Of a stretch of 64,000 nucleotides of DNA, positions 17,923 through 27,426 are shown one piece after another; the stretch's first letter is position 1; every line of letters starts with the position of its first letter. This DNA is from Ulvibacter antarcticus. GTDB lineage: Bacteria > Bacteroidota > Bacteroidia > Flavobacteriales > Flavobacteriaceae. The notes below the pieces were generated by a model, which worked only from the letters and a program-made list of their open reading frames with translations, did not search any database and was not told the origin of the DNA. The DNA lies in the NCBI RefSeq assembly GCF_003688405.1, contig NZ_REFC01000012.1, positions 310,001 to 374,000 on the forward strand. Direction: 5' to 3'. The position numbers and the translations under genes are program-made.

Positions 17923-19236
17923 TTACTCCAGAATAGAAATACGTACTTTTCTATTCTTTAATTTACTGTTATTGAGTGTTTTAACGATATTATCTGCAAG
18001 TGATACTGGAACTGCTACATAACTGCAATCTTGCTTTAATTCTATCACCCCTAGTTGATCTTTCAATAGTTTTCCCTGCTTAAAAAATAAACCTGCAATA
18101 TCACCTTTCGAAATTTTATCTTTTCTTCCTCCCGAAATGTATAAGGTTTCCCATTCTGATGGCTTCGGAAGTGGTTGTGATTTCAAAACTTCTTTTTCTG
18201 AAATATTTATATAATCGGGAAGCTTCTCGTCCTTTCCTAAAAGCAAATACGCAGTCCCTTCAGCATTCATACGGGCTGTTCTACCGTTGCGATGCGTAAA
18301 TTCGTGCTCTTTGAAGGGTAGCTGATAATGGATAATAAACTTCATTTCAGGAACATCAATTCCTCTCGCTGCCAGATCCGTAGCAATTAAGACCTGATTT
18401 GTTCCGTTTCTAAACATAATCAACGCTCTTTCCCTATCTATTTGCTCCATTCCACCAAAAAAACAACCGTGACTGATTCCTTTTTCATAAAGATAATCAC
18501 TCACATACTCGATGGTATCTTTAAGGTTACAGAAAATGATTCCGGGAGCATTTCCTATATGCGATAACAATTCAACCAAGGTTTCAAGCTTATCTCTGGT
18601 TGGCGACTCTACTATTCGCACCTTTAATTGCGATTCCTTTTCTGCAATGAAATTAAGCTTCTTAGGATCTTTTAATCCAACAAAAGCAGGTATTTTAACG
18701 GCCTGTGTTGCAGAGGTAAGTATTTTTTTCTTCAGCTTCGGAAGCGCGGCTACAATCTCTCGCATTTCAGTCTCAAAACCGACTTCAAGGGATTTGTCGA
18801 ATTCATCTAAAACCAGCGTCTTTATAGAATCTGTATCAATAGTTTCTCTTCGGAAATGGTCTGCAATTCTTCCCGGAGTTCCAATTAAAATCGCAGGAGC
18901 ATGTGCCAGATCGATCTTATCCTTCCCAAAAGGCCTTCCTCCATAAACAGCATTTGCCTTAAACCCTGTACCCATTTCACGCAATACACTTTCTATCTGA
19001 AGTGCCAGTTCTCTTGAAGGTGTTAAAATTAAAACCTGTACTTTTTCAGAATCCTGATCCAATGAATCAATTATAGGAAGTAAAAATGCCAGTGTTTTTC
19101 CGGTACCGGTTGGAGAAAGCAGCAGTATGTTTGAAGCGCTATCAATTGCAGCAGCCGCTTCCTGTTGCATCGGATTGAGTTTTTCAATTCCTAATTTTTT
19201 GAGAATACTTTTCTGATCTTTATGGTTATTGGACAT
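17923..19236 (-). CDS. DEAD-box RNA helicase, DbpA-like
   Basis: 437 residues with both RecA domains: SPTGTGKTLAFLLP (motif I), TPGR, LDEFDKSLE (motif II as DEFD), SAT, and HRNGRTARM (motif VI). The last 75 residues (KISKGDIAGLFFKQG to KVRISILE) match the DbpA C-terminal RNA-binding domain that directs E. coli DbpA to 23S rRNA helix 92. Likely role: large-subunit assembly. Thirty-five bases from the next helicase gene upstream, same strand. Confidence 0.88.
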   Translation of the reverse strand: MSNNHKDQKSILKKLGIEKLNPMQQEAAAAIDSASNILLLSPTGTGKTLAFLLPIIDSLDQDSEKVQVLILTPSRELALQIESVLREMGTGFKANAVYGGRPFGKDKIDLAHAPAILIGTPGRIADHFRRETIDTDSIKTLVLDEFDKSLEVGFETEMREIVAALPKLKKKILTSATQAVKIPAFVGLKDPKKLNFIAEKESQLKVRIVESPTRDKLETLVELLSHIGNAPGIIFCNLKDTIEYVSDYLYEKGISHGCFFGGMEQIDRERALIMFRNGTNQVLIATDLAARGIDVPEMKFIIHYQLPFKEHEFTHRNGRTARMNAEGTAYLLLGKDEKLPDYINISEKEVLKSQPLPKPSEWETLYISGGRKDKISKGDIAGLFFKQGKLLKDQLGVIELKQDCSYVAVPVSLADNIVKTLNNSKLKNRKVRISILE

Positions 19237-19271
19237 GGTGTAAAACTTCGGTTAATGGGAGTAGGGATTTA

Positions 19272-20624
19272 CTAACGCTTGTTGCGCTTGTTATAATTTT
19301 TATCACCCCTCGTCTTTGGCTTTTTATATTTCTTCTCAATTTTCGCTCTATAAGATCCCCCTTGATTCTCTTTACTATTCTTTTCACTTTTCTCGTGAAA
19401 GCTAGCACCTTTGGTTTCAATAACAGCCGCTTTGTGCGGATTATTGATTTCAACTATTGCTGGTTGTTCTTCGGGGGTAAGTCTCTTTGAAACCTCAATG
19501 TTTGAAGGTATTTCCAATTTTGGAATTGAGTAATCCATCAACTTTTCTATGCTATCTTTAAAAGGTGTTTCAAATTCAGTATGAAACAATAACGAACGTC
19601 CCTCCTTCTCTGCACGTCCAGTTCTTCCAATTCTATGCATGTAATTTTCGGGATATCGCGGGGTATCGAAATTAATTACATGTGTTATTTTGTCTAAATC
19701 CAGACCACGTGCCATTACATCGGTAGCTACCATGATTCTATTCTTCCCTTCATCGAACTGATTGATAGAACGAATACGATAATTCTGAGTTTTGTTAGAA
19801 TGAATTAAACAGGATTCTTCGCCATAAGGCTCTTCCAATTCTTCGAAAAGTCTGTCGGCACTGCGTTTGTTCGATACAAAAACCAAAACTTTACTAAATA
19901 CCTCTTTATCTTTCAGCAGATCTATAAGTAGATTCACTTTTGTATAAAAATTAGGAACTGCGTACGAATGCTGCGTTATATTTTCAAGAGGTGTTCCACT
20001 TATAGCTACGGAAACTTTTTTTGGATTGATAAAGAAATCGTTAATAAGCACATCAACGTCTTCGGTCATAGTAGCCGAAAACATAATATTTTGACGCCTT
20101 TCAGGAAGCAATTCGAAAATATTGGTTAGCTGAAATCTAAAGCCCAGGTCCAACATCACATCAACCTCGTCAATTACTAATTTCCTTACCGTTTTCAACT
20201 GAATTACTCTGCTTAAACAGAGGTCATAAAATCTTCCGGGAGTAGCAACAATAATGTCTGCCCCCTCGTCCAAGGCTTTTTTCTGGGTATTTATATTGGT
20301 GCCTCCATATACCCCAACTACTCGTTGCGGCATATATTTTGCAAATTTTTCTATTTCTTCAACCACCTGAATAACGAGCTCCCTAGTAGGGACAAGAACC
20401 AAAACTCTTAGGTTAGGCTCTTTTGAAAATCTCATGCTCTGCAGTATGGGAAGCATATAAGCGAGTGTTTTCCCTGTACCCGTTTGTGCGATCCCTACCA
20501 TATCCTTTCCAGACATCACCACAGAAAATGCTTCAGACTGAATTGGAGTCGGTGTTTCAAACCCAAGATCGTCTATTGCATTGTGTAAGAATTTATTCAG
20601 TTTTAAATCTTCAAAAGCACTCAT
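19272..20624 (-). CDS. DEAD-box RNA helicase, RhlE-like
   Basis: 450 residues: AQTGTGKTLAYMLP (motif I), PTRELV (Ia), IDEVDVMLD (motif II as DEVD), SAT (III) and HRIGRTGRA (VI), followed by a Lys/Arg-rich tail of about 70 residues (KKYKKPKTRGDKNYNKRNKR), typical of RhlE-type helicases that bind RNA nonspecifically. Upstream TACCTTTG (minus strand, 20646-20639) is a good -7 box. Likely first gene of a two-helicase message. Confidence 0.88.
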   Translation of the reverse strand: MSAFEDLKLNKFLHNAIDDLGFETPTPIQSEAFSVVMSGKDMVGIAQTGTGKTLAYMLPILQSMRFSKEPNLRVLVLVPTRELVIQVVEEIEKFAKYMPQRVVGVYGGTNINTQKKALDEGADIIVATPGRFYDLCLSRVIQLKTVRKLVIDEVDVMLDLGFRFQLTNIFELLPERRQNIMFSATMTEDVDVLINDFFINPKKVSVAISGTPLENITQHSYAVPNFYTKVNLLIDLLKDKEVFSKVLVFVSNKRSADRLFEELEEPYGEESCLIHSNKTQNYRIRSINQFDEGKNRIMVATDVMARGLDLDKITHVINFDTPRYPENYMHRIGRTGRAEKEGRSLLFHTEFETPFKDSIEKLMDYSIPKLEIPSNIEVSKRLTPEEQPAIVEINNPHKAAVIETKGASFHEKSEKNSKENQGGSYRAKIEKKYKKPKTRGDKNYNKRNKR

Positions 20625-20716
20625 GAACCAATTTTTGGCAAAGGTACGGTTTTGTAGTACGGTGCGATAAGAAAATAAAGGATTGTTGAAACCATAGCGG
20701 AAGCTTCCCTTTTAGC

Positions 20717-20724
20717 TACCTTTG
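20717..20724 (+). promoter_or_regulatory. -7 box of rlmF
   Basis: TACCTTTG, a perfect TAnnTTTG, 29 bases before the TTG start of rlmF. A matching TACCTTTG on the other strand (20646-20639) serves the divergent helicase. No -33 TTG at 17-23 bases was found for either. Confidence 0.45.
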
Positions 20725-20753
20725 CCACTAATAATTTCTAATTCTTAGGCAAA

Positions 20754-21638
20754 TTGCATCCAAAAAACATTCACAACGACGCATATAATTTCGATGCACT
20801 TTGTAAAAGTCATCCCCAACTAACAGAATTTGTAGTCATTAATGAGTACGATACCGAAACAATTGATTTTTCAAACAGCGATGCAGTTCTTCATTTGAAC
20901 AAAGCATTGTTATCGCATCACTACGCTATTTCTGATTGGAACATTCCTCCCCATTACTTATGTCCGCCAATTCCCGGGAGAGCAGATTATCTATTTTATA
21001 TTTCAGATTTACTTTCTGAAAGCGGGGTCACCAAGAAAATAAGAGGTCTTGATATTGGTGTTGGTGCCAATTGTATTTATCCCATTTTAGCCGCGAGATT
21101 ATTTAAATGGAAGATGGTTGGGGCAGATAGTGATGCTTCCGCAATTGCTTCAGCTAAAAAAAATGTAAGTGCTTCGGAAGGATTAGCGGAGTTGATCGAA
21201 ATACGATATCAAGATAATAACGCTAACATATTTGAAGGCATCATCGCTCCCAACGAATATTTTGATTTCACCATCTGCAACCCACCTTTCCACACTTCCG
21301 AAGAAGAAGCAACAAAAGGTACACTACGAAAACTAAGGAATCTACATCAAAAGGATCAACCATTTCAGACAAAGAAAGAGATTACCCTAAATTTTGGCGG
21401 ACAAGCCAATGAGCTGTGGTGTAATGGTGGGGAAGCACTGTTTATAAAGCGAATGGTAAAACAGAGTGTTCAATTTAAATCGCAAGTTGGATGGTTTACC
21501 ACTTTGGTTTCAAAAAAAGAAAATCTCAATAAGATCTACAAACAAATAGATAAACTAAAGGCTACGCATCAAACTATTAAAATGGAACAAGGAAATAAAC
21601 AGAGTCGGTTTGTTGCATGGACGTTTGAAAAGAATTGA
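20754..21638 (+). CDS. rlmF: 23S rRNA (adenine-1618 N6)-methyltransferase RlmF
   Basis: 294 residues. It methylates A1618 of 23S rRNA from SAM. Seen: HPKNIHNDAYNFDALCKSHP (family N-terminus), GLDIGVGANCIYPILAAR (SAM loop), and FDFTICNPPFHTSEEEA with the NPPF catalytic motif of N6-adenine methyltransferases. The start must be TTG (20754): an in-frame stop lies five codons upstream and no ATG begins at the family N-terminus. It is divergent from the helicase pair. Confidence 0.92.
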   Translation: MHPKNIHNDAYNFDALCKSHPQLTEFVVINEYDTETIDFSNSDAVLHLNKALLSHHYAISDWNIPPHYLCPPIPGRADYLFYISDLLSESGVTKKIRGLDIGVGANCIYPILAARLFKWKMVGADSDASAIASAKKNVSASEGLAELIEIRYQDNNANIFEGIIAPNEYFDFTICNPPFHTSEEEATKGTLRKLRNLHQKDQPFQTKKEITLNFGGQANELWCNGGEALFIKRMVKQSVQFKSQVGWFTTLVSKKENLNKIYKQIDKLKATHQTIKMEQGNKQSRFVAWTFEKN

Positions 21639-21749
21639 AGTGTTAACAACTTGAATGAAATTTGCGTCAAAATCCAAAACATCCCCTCCTAGCCTCCCCT
21701 TCAAATGGGAGGAAAATATAATTTCTTACATCTTTAAAAGAACAAGACG

Positions 21750-23027
21750 CTATTCCAGATCTTCATGGGCTTCTATATCTTTCCGAAGATCTAATTTACG
21801 GAAGGTTGGCGATACAATTCCAGTAGTTACAACGGTTATCAAGGTCATTGTGCCTCCAAATACCACCGCAACCACCGTTCCCATTAATTTTGCTGTTACA
21901 CCGCTTTCGAAGGCTCCTAACTCATTTGAGGAGCCAACAAACATTGAATTCACTGAAGCAACTCTTCCACGCATTGCGTCCGGAGTTCTAAGTTGAAGTA
22001 TCGTTTGACGAATAATCATAGAGATCCCATCTGTTACTCCACTTAAAAATAGAGCGATTACCGAAATCCAAAAGACCGAAGAGAGTCCGAAAACGATCAT
22101 ACAAACACCAAATCCGAAGATTGCCATCAACAATTTCATTCCGGCGTTTTTATTTAGCGGGAAATAGGCAGATGTAAACATTATTATTAAGGCTCCAACT
22201 GCCGGGGCTGCACGAAGAATTCCGAAGCCCTGAGACCCCACATGTAAAATGTCCTGAGCAAATATGGGTAATAAGGCCATAGCACCTCCGAAGAGTACGG
22301 CAATCATATCCAGTGTTAATGCACCGAGAATAATTTTGGTATTCATGACAAATTTAATTCCTTCTTTTAGGCTTTTAAATACAGGTTCTCCGATATTCGG
22401 ATTTAAAATCGGTTTTTTTGGAATCTGTGACAAACCTAATAAAGCAATCAAAGAACAGCCGAAGATTAAAAACATAGAACCATGGACACCTATAAAATGA
22501 ATGGCAAAACCACCGATTGCGGGTCCAATTACTGCGCCCATTTGCCAGGTTGAGCTACTCCATGTTGCCGCATTGGGGTATAATCTTTTAGGTACCAATA
22601 AAGAAAGTAAAGAAAATATGGTTGGTCCAATAAAGGAACGAACAATACCCCCCAGAAAGACAAGGAAATAAATACAATACAAAATTGTTTGTAGAGAAAG
22701 GTCTTCGACTAATACGGGCCAGGTGATTAAAAAAAGTCCAAGACTTATTATTGAAAAACCTAGAATGCATTTAACTAAAAGCCCTCGCTTTTCCTTTTGA
22801 TCGACGATATGGCCTGCAAATAAAGCCATGGCAACTGCCGGAATAACTTCCATAAGTCCAATAATCCCGAGCGACAATGGATCTTTTGTAAGGGAATACA
22901 CTTGCCATTCTATAACTACAAATTGCATAGTCCATGCAAATACCATTGCGAAGCGAACCAACAAGAAAACTCTGAATTCTTTATATCGAAGCGAAGCGTA
23001 AGGATCTTTTTGAGCCATAGATGACAT
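21750..23027 (-). CDS. MFS transporter (EntS/MFS_3 type)
   Basis: 425 residues, about twelve TM segments. FAGHIVDQKEKRGLLVK after helix 2 is the MFS loop motif. The protein resembles the MFS_3 group, which includes enterobactin exporters and macrolide efflux proteins. The substrate is not known. It follows the DEAH-type helicase gene by 14 bases on the same strand, although the functions seem unrelated. Confidence 0.82.
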   Translation of the reverse strand: MSSMAQKDPYASLRYKEFRVFLLVRFAMVFAWTMQFVVIEWQVYSLTKDPLSLGIIGLMEVIPAVAMALFAGHIVDQKEKRGLLVKCILGFSIISLGLFLITWPVLVEDLSLQTILYCIYFLVFLGGIVRSFIGPTIFSLLSLLVPKRLYPNAATWSSSTWQMGAVIGPAIGGFAIHFIGVHGSMFLIFGCSLIALLGLSQIPKKPILNPNIGEPVFKSLKEGIKFVMNTKIILGALTLDMIAVLFGGAMALLPIFAQDILHVGSQGFGILRAAPAVGALIIMFTSAYFPLNKNAGMKLLMAIFGFGVCMIVFGLSSVFWISVIALFLSGVTDGISMIIRQTILQLRTPDAMRGRVASVNSMFVGSSNELGAFESGVTAKLMGTVVAVVFGGTMTLITVVTTGIVSPTFRKLDLRKDIEAHEDLE

Positions 23028-23041
23028 TGGTTTAACGCATG

Positions 23042-24601
23042 TTAATCCAAAGGTGGATGACCATTAATTTCTTCAAAGATCCTATCGAAATTTTCACGTA
23101 TATAATTTCGAAGTTTAAGTCTATAATCGTCTTTTAACCAGGAGATAAAGTTATGAGTACTCTTACTAATGCATTTCGAATAGCGTTCAATACGGAAATC
23201 GATGTCGTCGCCAAGCATTTTCGCCAAGCCCAGTGCATCATAGACATCCTCACTGTTTTCAGTACAGATATAAGCATGCTGGTCGATAGAGCGCTCGAGT
23301 ATCACTTTTGAAGTCTCACCATTTCGAACCGATTCTGTATATGCATTCTTAATATCAAAGTAGACTTCCTTCGATTTTCCAAACTCGGCTCTTAGTTCGT
23401 CTGGCATTTCATACCTAAAATGACTTTCAAGTTCATCATCATCCATTAAGCTGTCTAGATAGGACGACGGATATTTAAAAATTCTTTGCCAATCGAGATC
23501 AGCGCCCCAAGGTCCGAAACGATGAAAATTGTTTCCGAGATCAATGACGTTGAAAATGTTTTTATTTTTCAGAATACGTGATCCACGACCAATCATCTGA
23601 TAATATAAGGTAAGGGATTTTGTTGCTCTATTTAGTATAATAGAATCGACAGTTGGTTCATCGAAACCAGTTGTTAAGATACTTACAGATGTTAAAATAG
23701 CATCTGGCGTATCTCTAAACCATTTCAGGATGTGTTTTCTTTGTTTTTTAGTAGCAGTATTATCCAAATGCATTATCGGATATCCTGCGTGTTTAAATGC
23801 GTCATATACAAATAAAGAAGTATTGATACCATTGTTGAAGATCAATGTCTTTTTTCCGAAGGAACGCTCTCTATAGGCCTGTAGTAAACGAGTTAACATA
23901 TCATTCCCCATATACAAATCATCTGACGATTTCACTGTATAGTCACCATTAGCCCCCACTTCAAGAGATGTTAAGCCTACATTATAGGAAAACACTTCTG
24001 CTCTTGATAGAAATTCATTTTCAATTAGGGATTCGATACTTTCACCTACGATTAAATCATCGTAGTTCTCATTCATGGGAAGCTTGATATTCGAACTAAG
24101 GGGTGTAGCAGTAACTCCCAGAAGAAAAGATTTCTCAAAAAACTTAAACAGTTTTGTAAAGGAGTTATAATGTGCTTCATCAATAATCACTAAACCTATA
24201 TCAGAAATATCCAGTTTATCGTCCTGTAATCGATTGTTTAGTGTTTCGACCATTGCGACGAAACAGCTGTAGTCAGCTTGGTCATCGAGATTTGCCGTAC
24301 TATTAATCACCTTGTTTACCACATTAAACTCGGTAAGCATCGTTGATGTTTGCTTACAAAGTTCAATCCTATGAGTAAGCACTAAAACTTTTTTATTGTG
24401 ATGTTTAAGATACTGACGGACAATTTCAGAAAATATGACCGTTTTTCCTCCTCCTGTAGGCAATTGATAAAGCAAGTGATAATCTTCCGGGGCATCTTCA
24501 AAACTTTTAAAAATTTTATCGATTGCACCTTTTTGATAACTATAAAGAGCTTTACCACTAGTAGTTTCCTCCAGGACTGAAATTGAATCTTTCTGAGACA
24601 T
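23042..24601 (-). CDS. Superfamily 2 DEAH-type helicase
   Basis: 519 residues, resembling the RecA cores of type III/I restriction subunits and Rad25-like helicases: LPTGGGKTVIFSEI (motif I), TATP-like VTATPLSS (III), IIDEAHYNSF (II) and QMIGRGSR (VI). It probably acts on DNA, unlike the DEAD-box proteins nearby. No nuclease or methylase domain or partner gene is seen, so it is a stand-alone helicase. A perfect -7 box TATCTTTG (24627-24620, minus strand) lies 19 bases before the ATG. Confidence 0.82.
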   Translation of the reverse strand: MSQKDSISVLEETTSGKALYSYQKGAIDKIFKSFEDAPEDYHLLYQLPTGGGKTVIFSEIVRQYLKHHNKKVLVLTHRIELCKQTSTMLTEFNVVNKVINSTANLDDQADYSCFVAMVETLNNRLQDDKLDISDIGLVIIDEAHYNSFTKLFKFFEKSFLLGVTATPLSSNIKLPMNENYDDLIVGESIESLIENEFLSRAEVFSYNVGLTSLEVGANGDYTVKSSDDLYMGNDMLTRLLQAYRERSFGKKTLIFNNGINTSLFVYDAFKHAGYPIMHLDNTATKKQRKHILKWFRDTPDAILTSVSILTTGFDEPTVDSIILNRATKSLTLYYQMIGRGSRILKNKNIFNVIDLGNNFHRFGPWGADLDWQRIFKYPSSYLDSLMDDDELESHFRYEMPDELRAEFGKSKEVYFDIKNAYTESVRNGETSKVILERSIDQHAYICTENSEDVYDALGLAKMLGDDIDFRIERYSKCISKSTHNFISWLKDDYRLKLRNYIRENFDRIFEEINGHPPLD

Positions 24602-24958
24602 TGAATTTTTTTAGACGTGCAAAGATAGTTTCTATAAAGGGTTTTTAAAGAATATAAATCAAAAAAATCTTTTTCTCTTCGGAAATGGATACGTAAATGT
24701 TCTTATCCACATCTCCAAAACGCAAAAATATACTTTGAAATTGTAAGCCCTTTTCATGAAAATATGAGGCCAAAATCTAAAAGAATTTGTAATGTATTTC
24801 GCACAGTAAATAGCTTTCAATTCCTACAAAAAAATAAAGAATATTAACATTATTCGACATAGCGTAAACTATAGTCGTTTAAAAGCATTATCTAAATATT
24901 TATTTAACAGTTGGTTACAGAAATAGAATTATCTTTGTAGAGCCCAAATTAGTCATAT
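24602..24958. other. Divergent spacer before the paralogue operon
   Basis: 357 AT-rich bases holding the helicase -7 box on the left and the promoter of the three-paralogue operon on the right. The middle (24640-24900) shows no frame, hairpin or RNA gene; one CTTCGGAA word lies at 24677-24684. Confidence 0.5.
24911..24937 (+). promoter_or_regulatory. Promoter of the exported-paralogue operon
   Basis: TTG (24911-24913), 16 bases, TATCTTTG (24930-24937), matching the Bacteroidetes consensus. The ATG follows 21 bases later. Confidence 0.65.
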
Positions 24959-25594
24959 ATGAAGATTCATTATTCCTACAAATTATTCTCCTTTCTGTCC
25001 ATCTTATTGTGGTCATTTACACATTCATTTGCTCAAGTTGGAATTAATACTACAACTCCAAGAACAACTTTAGAAGTTGGTGGAGATTTAAGAGTTTCAG
25101 AAAGTTTAGAAATTGGGACTCTAAATCCGTTAGTTGATGCTGACACTTCTACCTTTCTCATTCAAAATAATTCAAATTACATAAAATCGCTGGATGTAAG
25201 TAATCCAACGGGGGCCGCTTTAGGATATATCCAAGAATATGTGATTACAAATCCAGAATTAGATTGGGTACGTGATTTTAACACTGGAATTGATTCTAAG
25301 GATTATGTATTAATAGTACTTTCTGCTTCATACGACCTTGAACTGAAAATTTCTACCTCCTCAAATGCTGTAGACAATTCCAGTCTGCCGTATACTGCAA
25401 CTTTTATTCAAGGAAACAAATGGCATATTATCGCGGATTATCCTATGGTTGCCAATAAGGATACATCTGCAATCGGGACCTGGACCATCACTACCTTGAT
25501 TTTTTCTAAAGATCTTTCCAAGCAACTAGGAAGCCTTAATATCCCCATGTTAAACGCATCGACCGGAAGTGCATTATCTCCAATCATCGATTAA
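24959..25594 (+). CDS. Exported paralogue A (VGINTTTP-type surface protein)
   Basis: 211 residues. Signal peptide ending THSFAQ, then VGINTTTPRTTLEVGGDLRV, a motif frequent at the mature N-terminus of Flavobacteriaceae surface proteins and phage-tail-like proteins. The remaining 150 residues form a beta-rich domain with WHIIADYP and WTITTLIFSKD. The two following genes share this plan. No sorting domain and no lipobox are seen, so the final location is unclear. Function unknown. Confidence 0.7.
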   Translation: MKIHYSYKLFSFLSILLWSFTHSFAQVGINTTTPRTTLEVGGDLRVSESLEIGTLNPLVDADTSTFLIQNNSNYIKSLDVSNPTGAALGYIQEYVITNPELDWVRDFNTGIDSKDYVLIVLSASYDLELKISTSSNAVDNSSLPYTATFIQGNKWHIIADYPMVANKDTSAIGTWTITTLIFSKDLSKQLGSLNIPMLNASTGSALSPIID

Positions 25595-25606
25595 ATACTA
25601 CCTTCT

Positions 25607-26233
25607 ATGAAAAAATTAATAATCGTAACCTTATTATTAGTGTGTTCTAAAATTATAGCCCAGGTTGGGATTGGAACAACTAAACCGTCGGCAGATTTAC
25701 ATGTTGGTGGAGATTTACTTGTACAAGATTCATTTTACTTAAAGAGTCTTGGTACTGTCTCTCCTACCGATGAAAATTTCAAACTCATAGCTTTGAATAC
25801 AAACTCAACTCCAGCTGGTGAAGTTAAAGTTCTTGATGTGGATGCACTTTCTGTAGCACCTGTAAATGTGATTAATTATGAATTTACCAATATCTCTCTT
25901 GATAATTTAACCGATTTGGATCTTCAATATGATTCTTCAAAATATATTGTTGGGATAGCGAATTTTAGATATGTAGGAGATGCAATATTAAAAGGACCAG
26001 ATCCGGTAACAAAATCTATAGGAAATTTTGTGGTGCGAACCTTCGAAAGTGGAGGTACATGGCATCTTGAAATAAAAAACAGAACTTTAGATTTGGCTGT
26101 AGGAAAATCGGTAACATATCACGCCACACTTATTATTTACGATAAATCTTACTACAAACATTTAGCCCCAATCACAACAGACCTAGGGGGATCGAATTCA
26201 GGAAATGCATCCTCTGTCCCAGTTTTAGAATAA
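25607..26233 (+). CDS. Exported paralogue B
   Basis: 208 residues. Signal peptide MKKLIIVTLLLVCSKIIAQ, then VGIGTTKPSADLHVGGDLLV. The C-terminal half has WHLEIKNRTLDLA and ATLIIYDKSYYKHL, matching the WHII and TLIFSKD segments of paralogue A at the same spacing. Twelve bases after gene A; no own promoter seen. Function unknown. Confidence 0.7.
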   Translation: MKKLIIVTLLLVCSKIIAQVGIGTTKPSADLHVGGDLLVQDSFYLKSLGTVSPTDENFKLIALNTNSTPAGEVKVLDVDALSVAPVNVINYEFTNISLDNLTDLDLQYDSSKYIVGIANFRYVGDAILKGPDPVTKSIGNFVVRTFESGGTWHLEIKNRTLDLAVGKSVTYHATLIIYDKSYYKHLAPITTDLGGSNSGNASSVPVLE

Positions 26234-26248
26234 TATAATACCTACACT

Positions 26249-26905
26249 ATGAAAGTATCAATGCTCAATATATCACTATTATTAATAACCAGTTTCTGTT
26301 TTGGACAAGTTGGTATTAACAAATCGAATCCAGCAAGTACTTTGGATATAAATGGTGACATGAAAACAGATGGCAGTGTTTATCTAGAAGCTCCTGGTGA
26401 AAGCACCACAATTAGAAATTCTAAATTACTTATTGTTTCCCCAACCGACAATATTGTTAGGTATGATATTGATGTGAGTAAATATGGTCCGATAAATTAC
26501 GCTGAGTTTGTATTTAGAGGGCTATCAAAGAATGGTCTACATGATTATGACACTAAGATTTCTACAGACAAATACATTGTCTCGGTACAAGGTTTCTATT
26601 ATTTAGAAGCAGTTACAGATGATACCGATATTATGGCTTACAGTAATATTAGTACTAATAATGTAGAAGGTTTTCAAGTGTATGCCTATGCAAATCCGGT
26701 AACAAACACTTGGTTTCTAAGAGCTTTTGTAAATAATTCAGAGTTTAGAACAAGAATTGCCGGTGTTTTTGCGGGAACTCCAATAGATATGTATTTGAAT
26801 CTTATTATTTATAGAAACGGATTTATCACAAAGGAAAGAACCGCCATGAGTATAGATATGGGTAATTCAGAAACAGGAATTGCGCCGCTCCCAACGGGAT
26901 TCTAA
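26249..26905 (+). CDS. Exported paralogue C
   Basis: 218 residues. Signal peptide ending SFCFGQ, then VGINKSNPASTLDINGDMKT. The later part has TWFLRAFVNN and LNLIIYRNGFITKE, again aligned with the other two. Fifteen bases after gene B and followed by a terminator. The three genes differ far more from each other than the micro-genes downstream, so this duplication is older. Confidence 0.7.
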   Translation: MKVSMLNISLLLITSFCFGQVGINKSNPASTLDINGDMKTDGSVYLEAPGESTTIRNSKLLIVSPTDNIVRYDIDVSKYGPINYAEFVFRGLSKNGLHDYDTKISTDKYIVSVQGFYYLEAVTDDTDIMAYSNISTNNVEGFQVYAYANPVTNTWFLRAFVNNSEFRTRIAGVFAGTPIDMYLNLIIYRNGFITKERTAMSIDMGNSETGIAPLPTGF

Positions 26906-26939
26906 AATTTCATTTTAGTTTTAATTGTTAGTTAGTTTA

Positions 26940-26983
26940 AACGAAGAGGTGCTATTTAGTGTGGTTTCCTCTTCGTTTTTTTT
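26940..26983 (+). terminator. Terminator of the paralogue operon
   Basis: AACGAAGAGG (26940-26949) pairs with CCTCTTCGTT (26968-26977), followed by a run of T. It separates the paralogue operon from the microprotein array. Confidence 0.8.
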
Positions 26984-27057
26984 GACTTCTACTTTGGTGG
27001 AAAATACTCGTGCACCCTACTCCATCCACTTTTCTTTCAAACTTAATTACAAAGTGG

Positions 27058-27088
27058 TTTGTTAAATAATTGTTAAAATAGTACTTTG
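27058..27088 (+). promoter_or_regulatory. Candidate promoter of the microprotein array
   Basis: TTTG (27058-27061), 20 bases, TACTTTG (27082-27088), one base short of TAnnTTTG. It lies about 70 bases before the first micro-gene, leaving an AT-rich leader. No other promoter is seen between here and the terminator at 27706. Confidence 0.45.
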
Positions 27089-27158
27089 CATTACATAGTA
27101 CTGTAACATTTATATCTATCGCTCGTCTATTAAGTATAACAATCAAAAAACAACAATC

Positions 27159-27245
27159 ATGAGAACTTTAGACAGCAATCAAATTACAGAAAGAATAAGC
27201 ACAAGTAAAGCTTACGCATGGAACCTAAAAAGACGTTATAGATAG
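27159..27245 (+). CDS. Microprotein 1 (28 residues, basic)
   Basis: A 28-codon frame starting at ATG and ending TAG. The peptide begins MRTLDSNQIT and ends ERISTSKAYAWNLKRRYR, with seven basic and two acidic residues. The next frame encodes the same peptide with one substitution (Ala20 to Val) while three codons change silently (TTA/CTA, TAC/TAT, CTA/TTA), which argues for selection on the protein. The leader AATCAAAAAACAACAATC before the ATG is repeated before copy 3. No signal peptide. Function unknown. Confidence 0.8.
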   Translation: MRTLDSNQITERISTSKAYAWNLKRRYR

Positions 27246-27283
27246 TCTTTCAGAAAAAATTCCTCAATCAAAAAACAAAAACA

Positions 27284-27370
27284 ATGAGAACTCTAGACAG
27301 CAATCAAATTACAGAAAGAATAAGCACAAGTAAAGCTTATGTATGGAACTTAAAAAGACGTTATAGATAG
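27284..27370 (+). CDS. Microprotein 2 (28 residues, basic)
   Basis: Second copy, 125 bases downstream of the first, 27 of 28 residues identical (Val20 for Ala20). The upstream spacer TCTTTCAGAAAAAATT is also repeated after this copy. The tandem arrangement and high nucleotide identity indicate a recent duplication. Confidence 0.8.
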   Translation: MRTLDSNQITERISTSKAYVWNLKRRYR

Positions 27371-27426
27371 TCTTTCAGAAAAAATTTATCAATCACAATT
27401 CATTCATCAATCAAAAAACAACAATC

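Noticed and set aside
18512-18946. Plus-strand frame of 144 codons
   Set aside because: It is antisense within the DbpA-like helicase, which has all helicase motifs.
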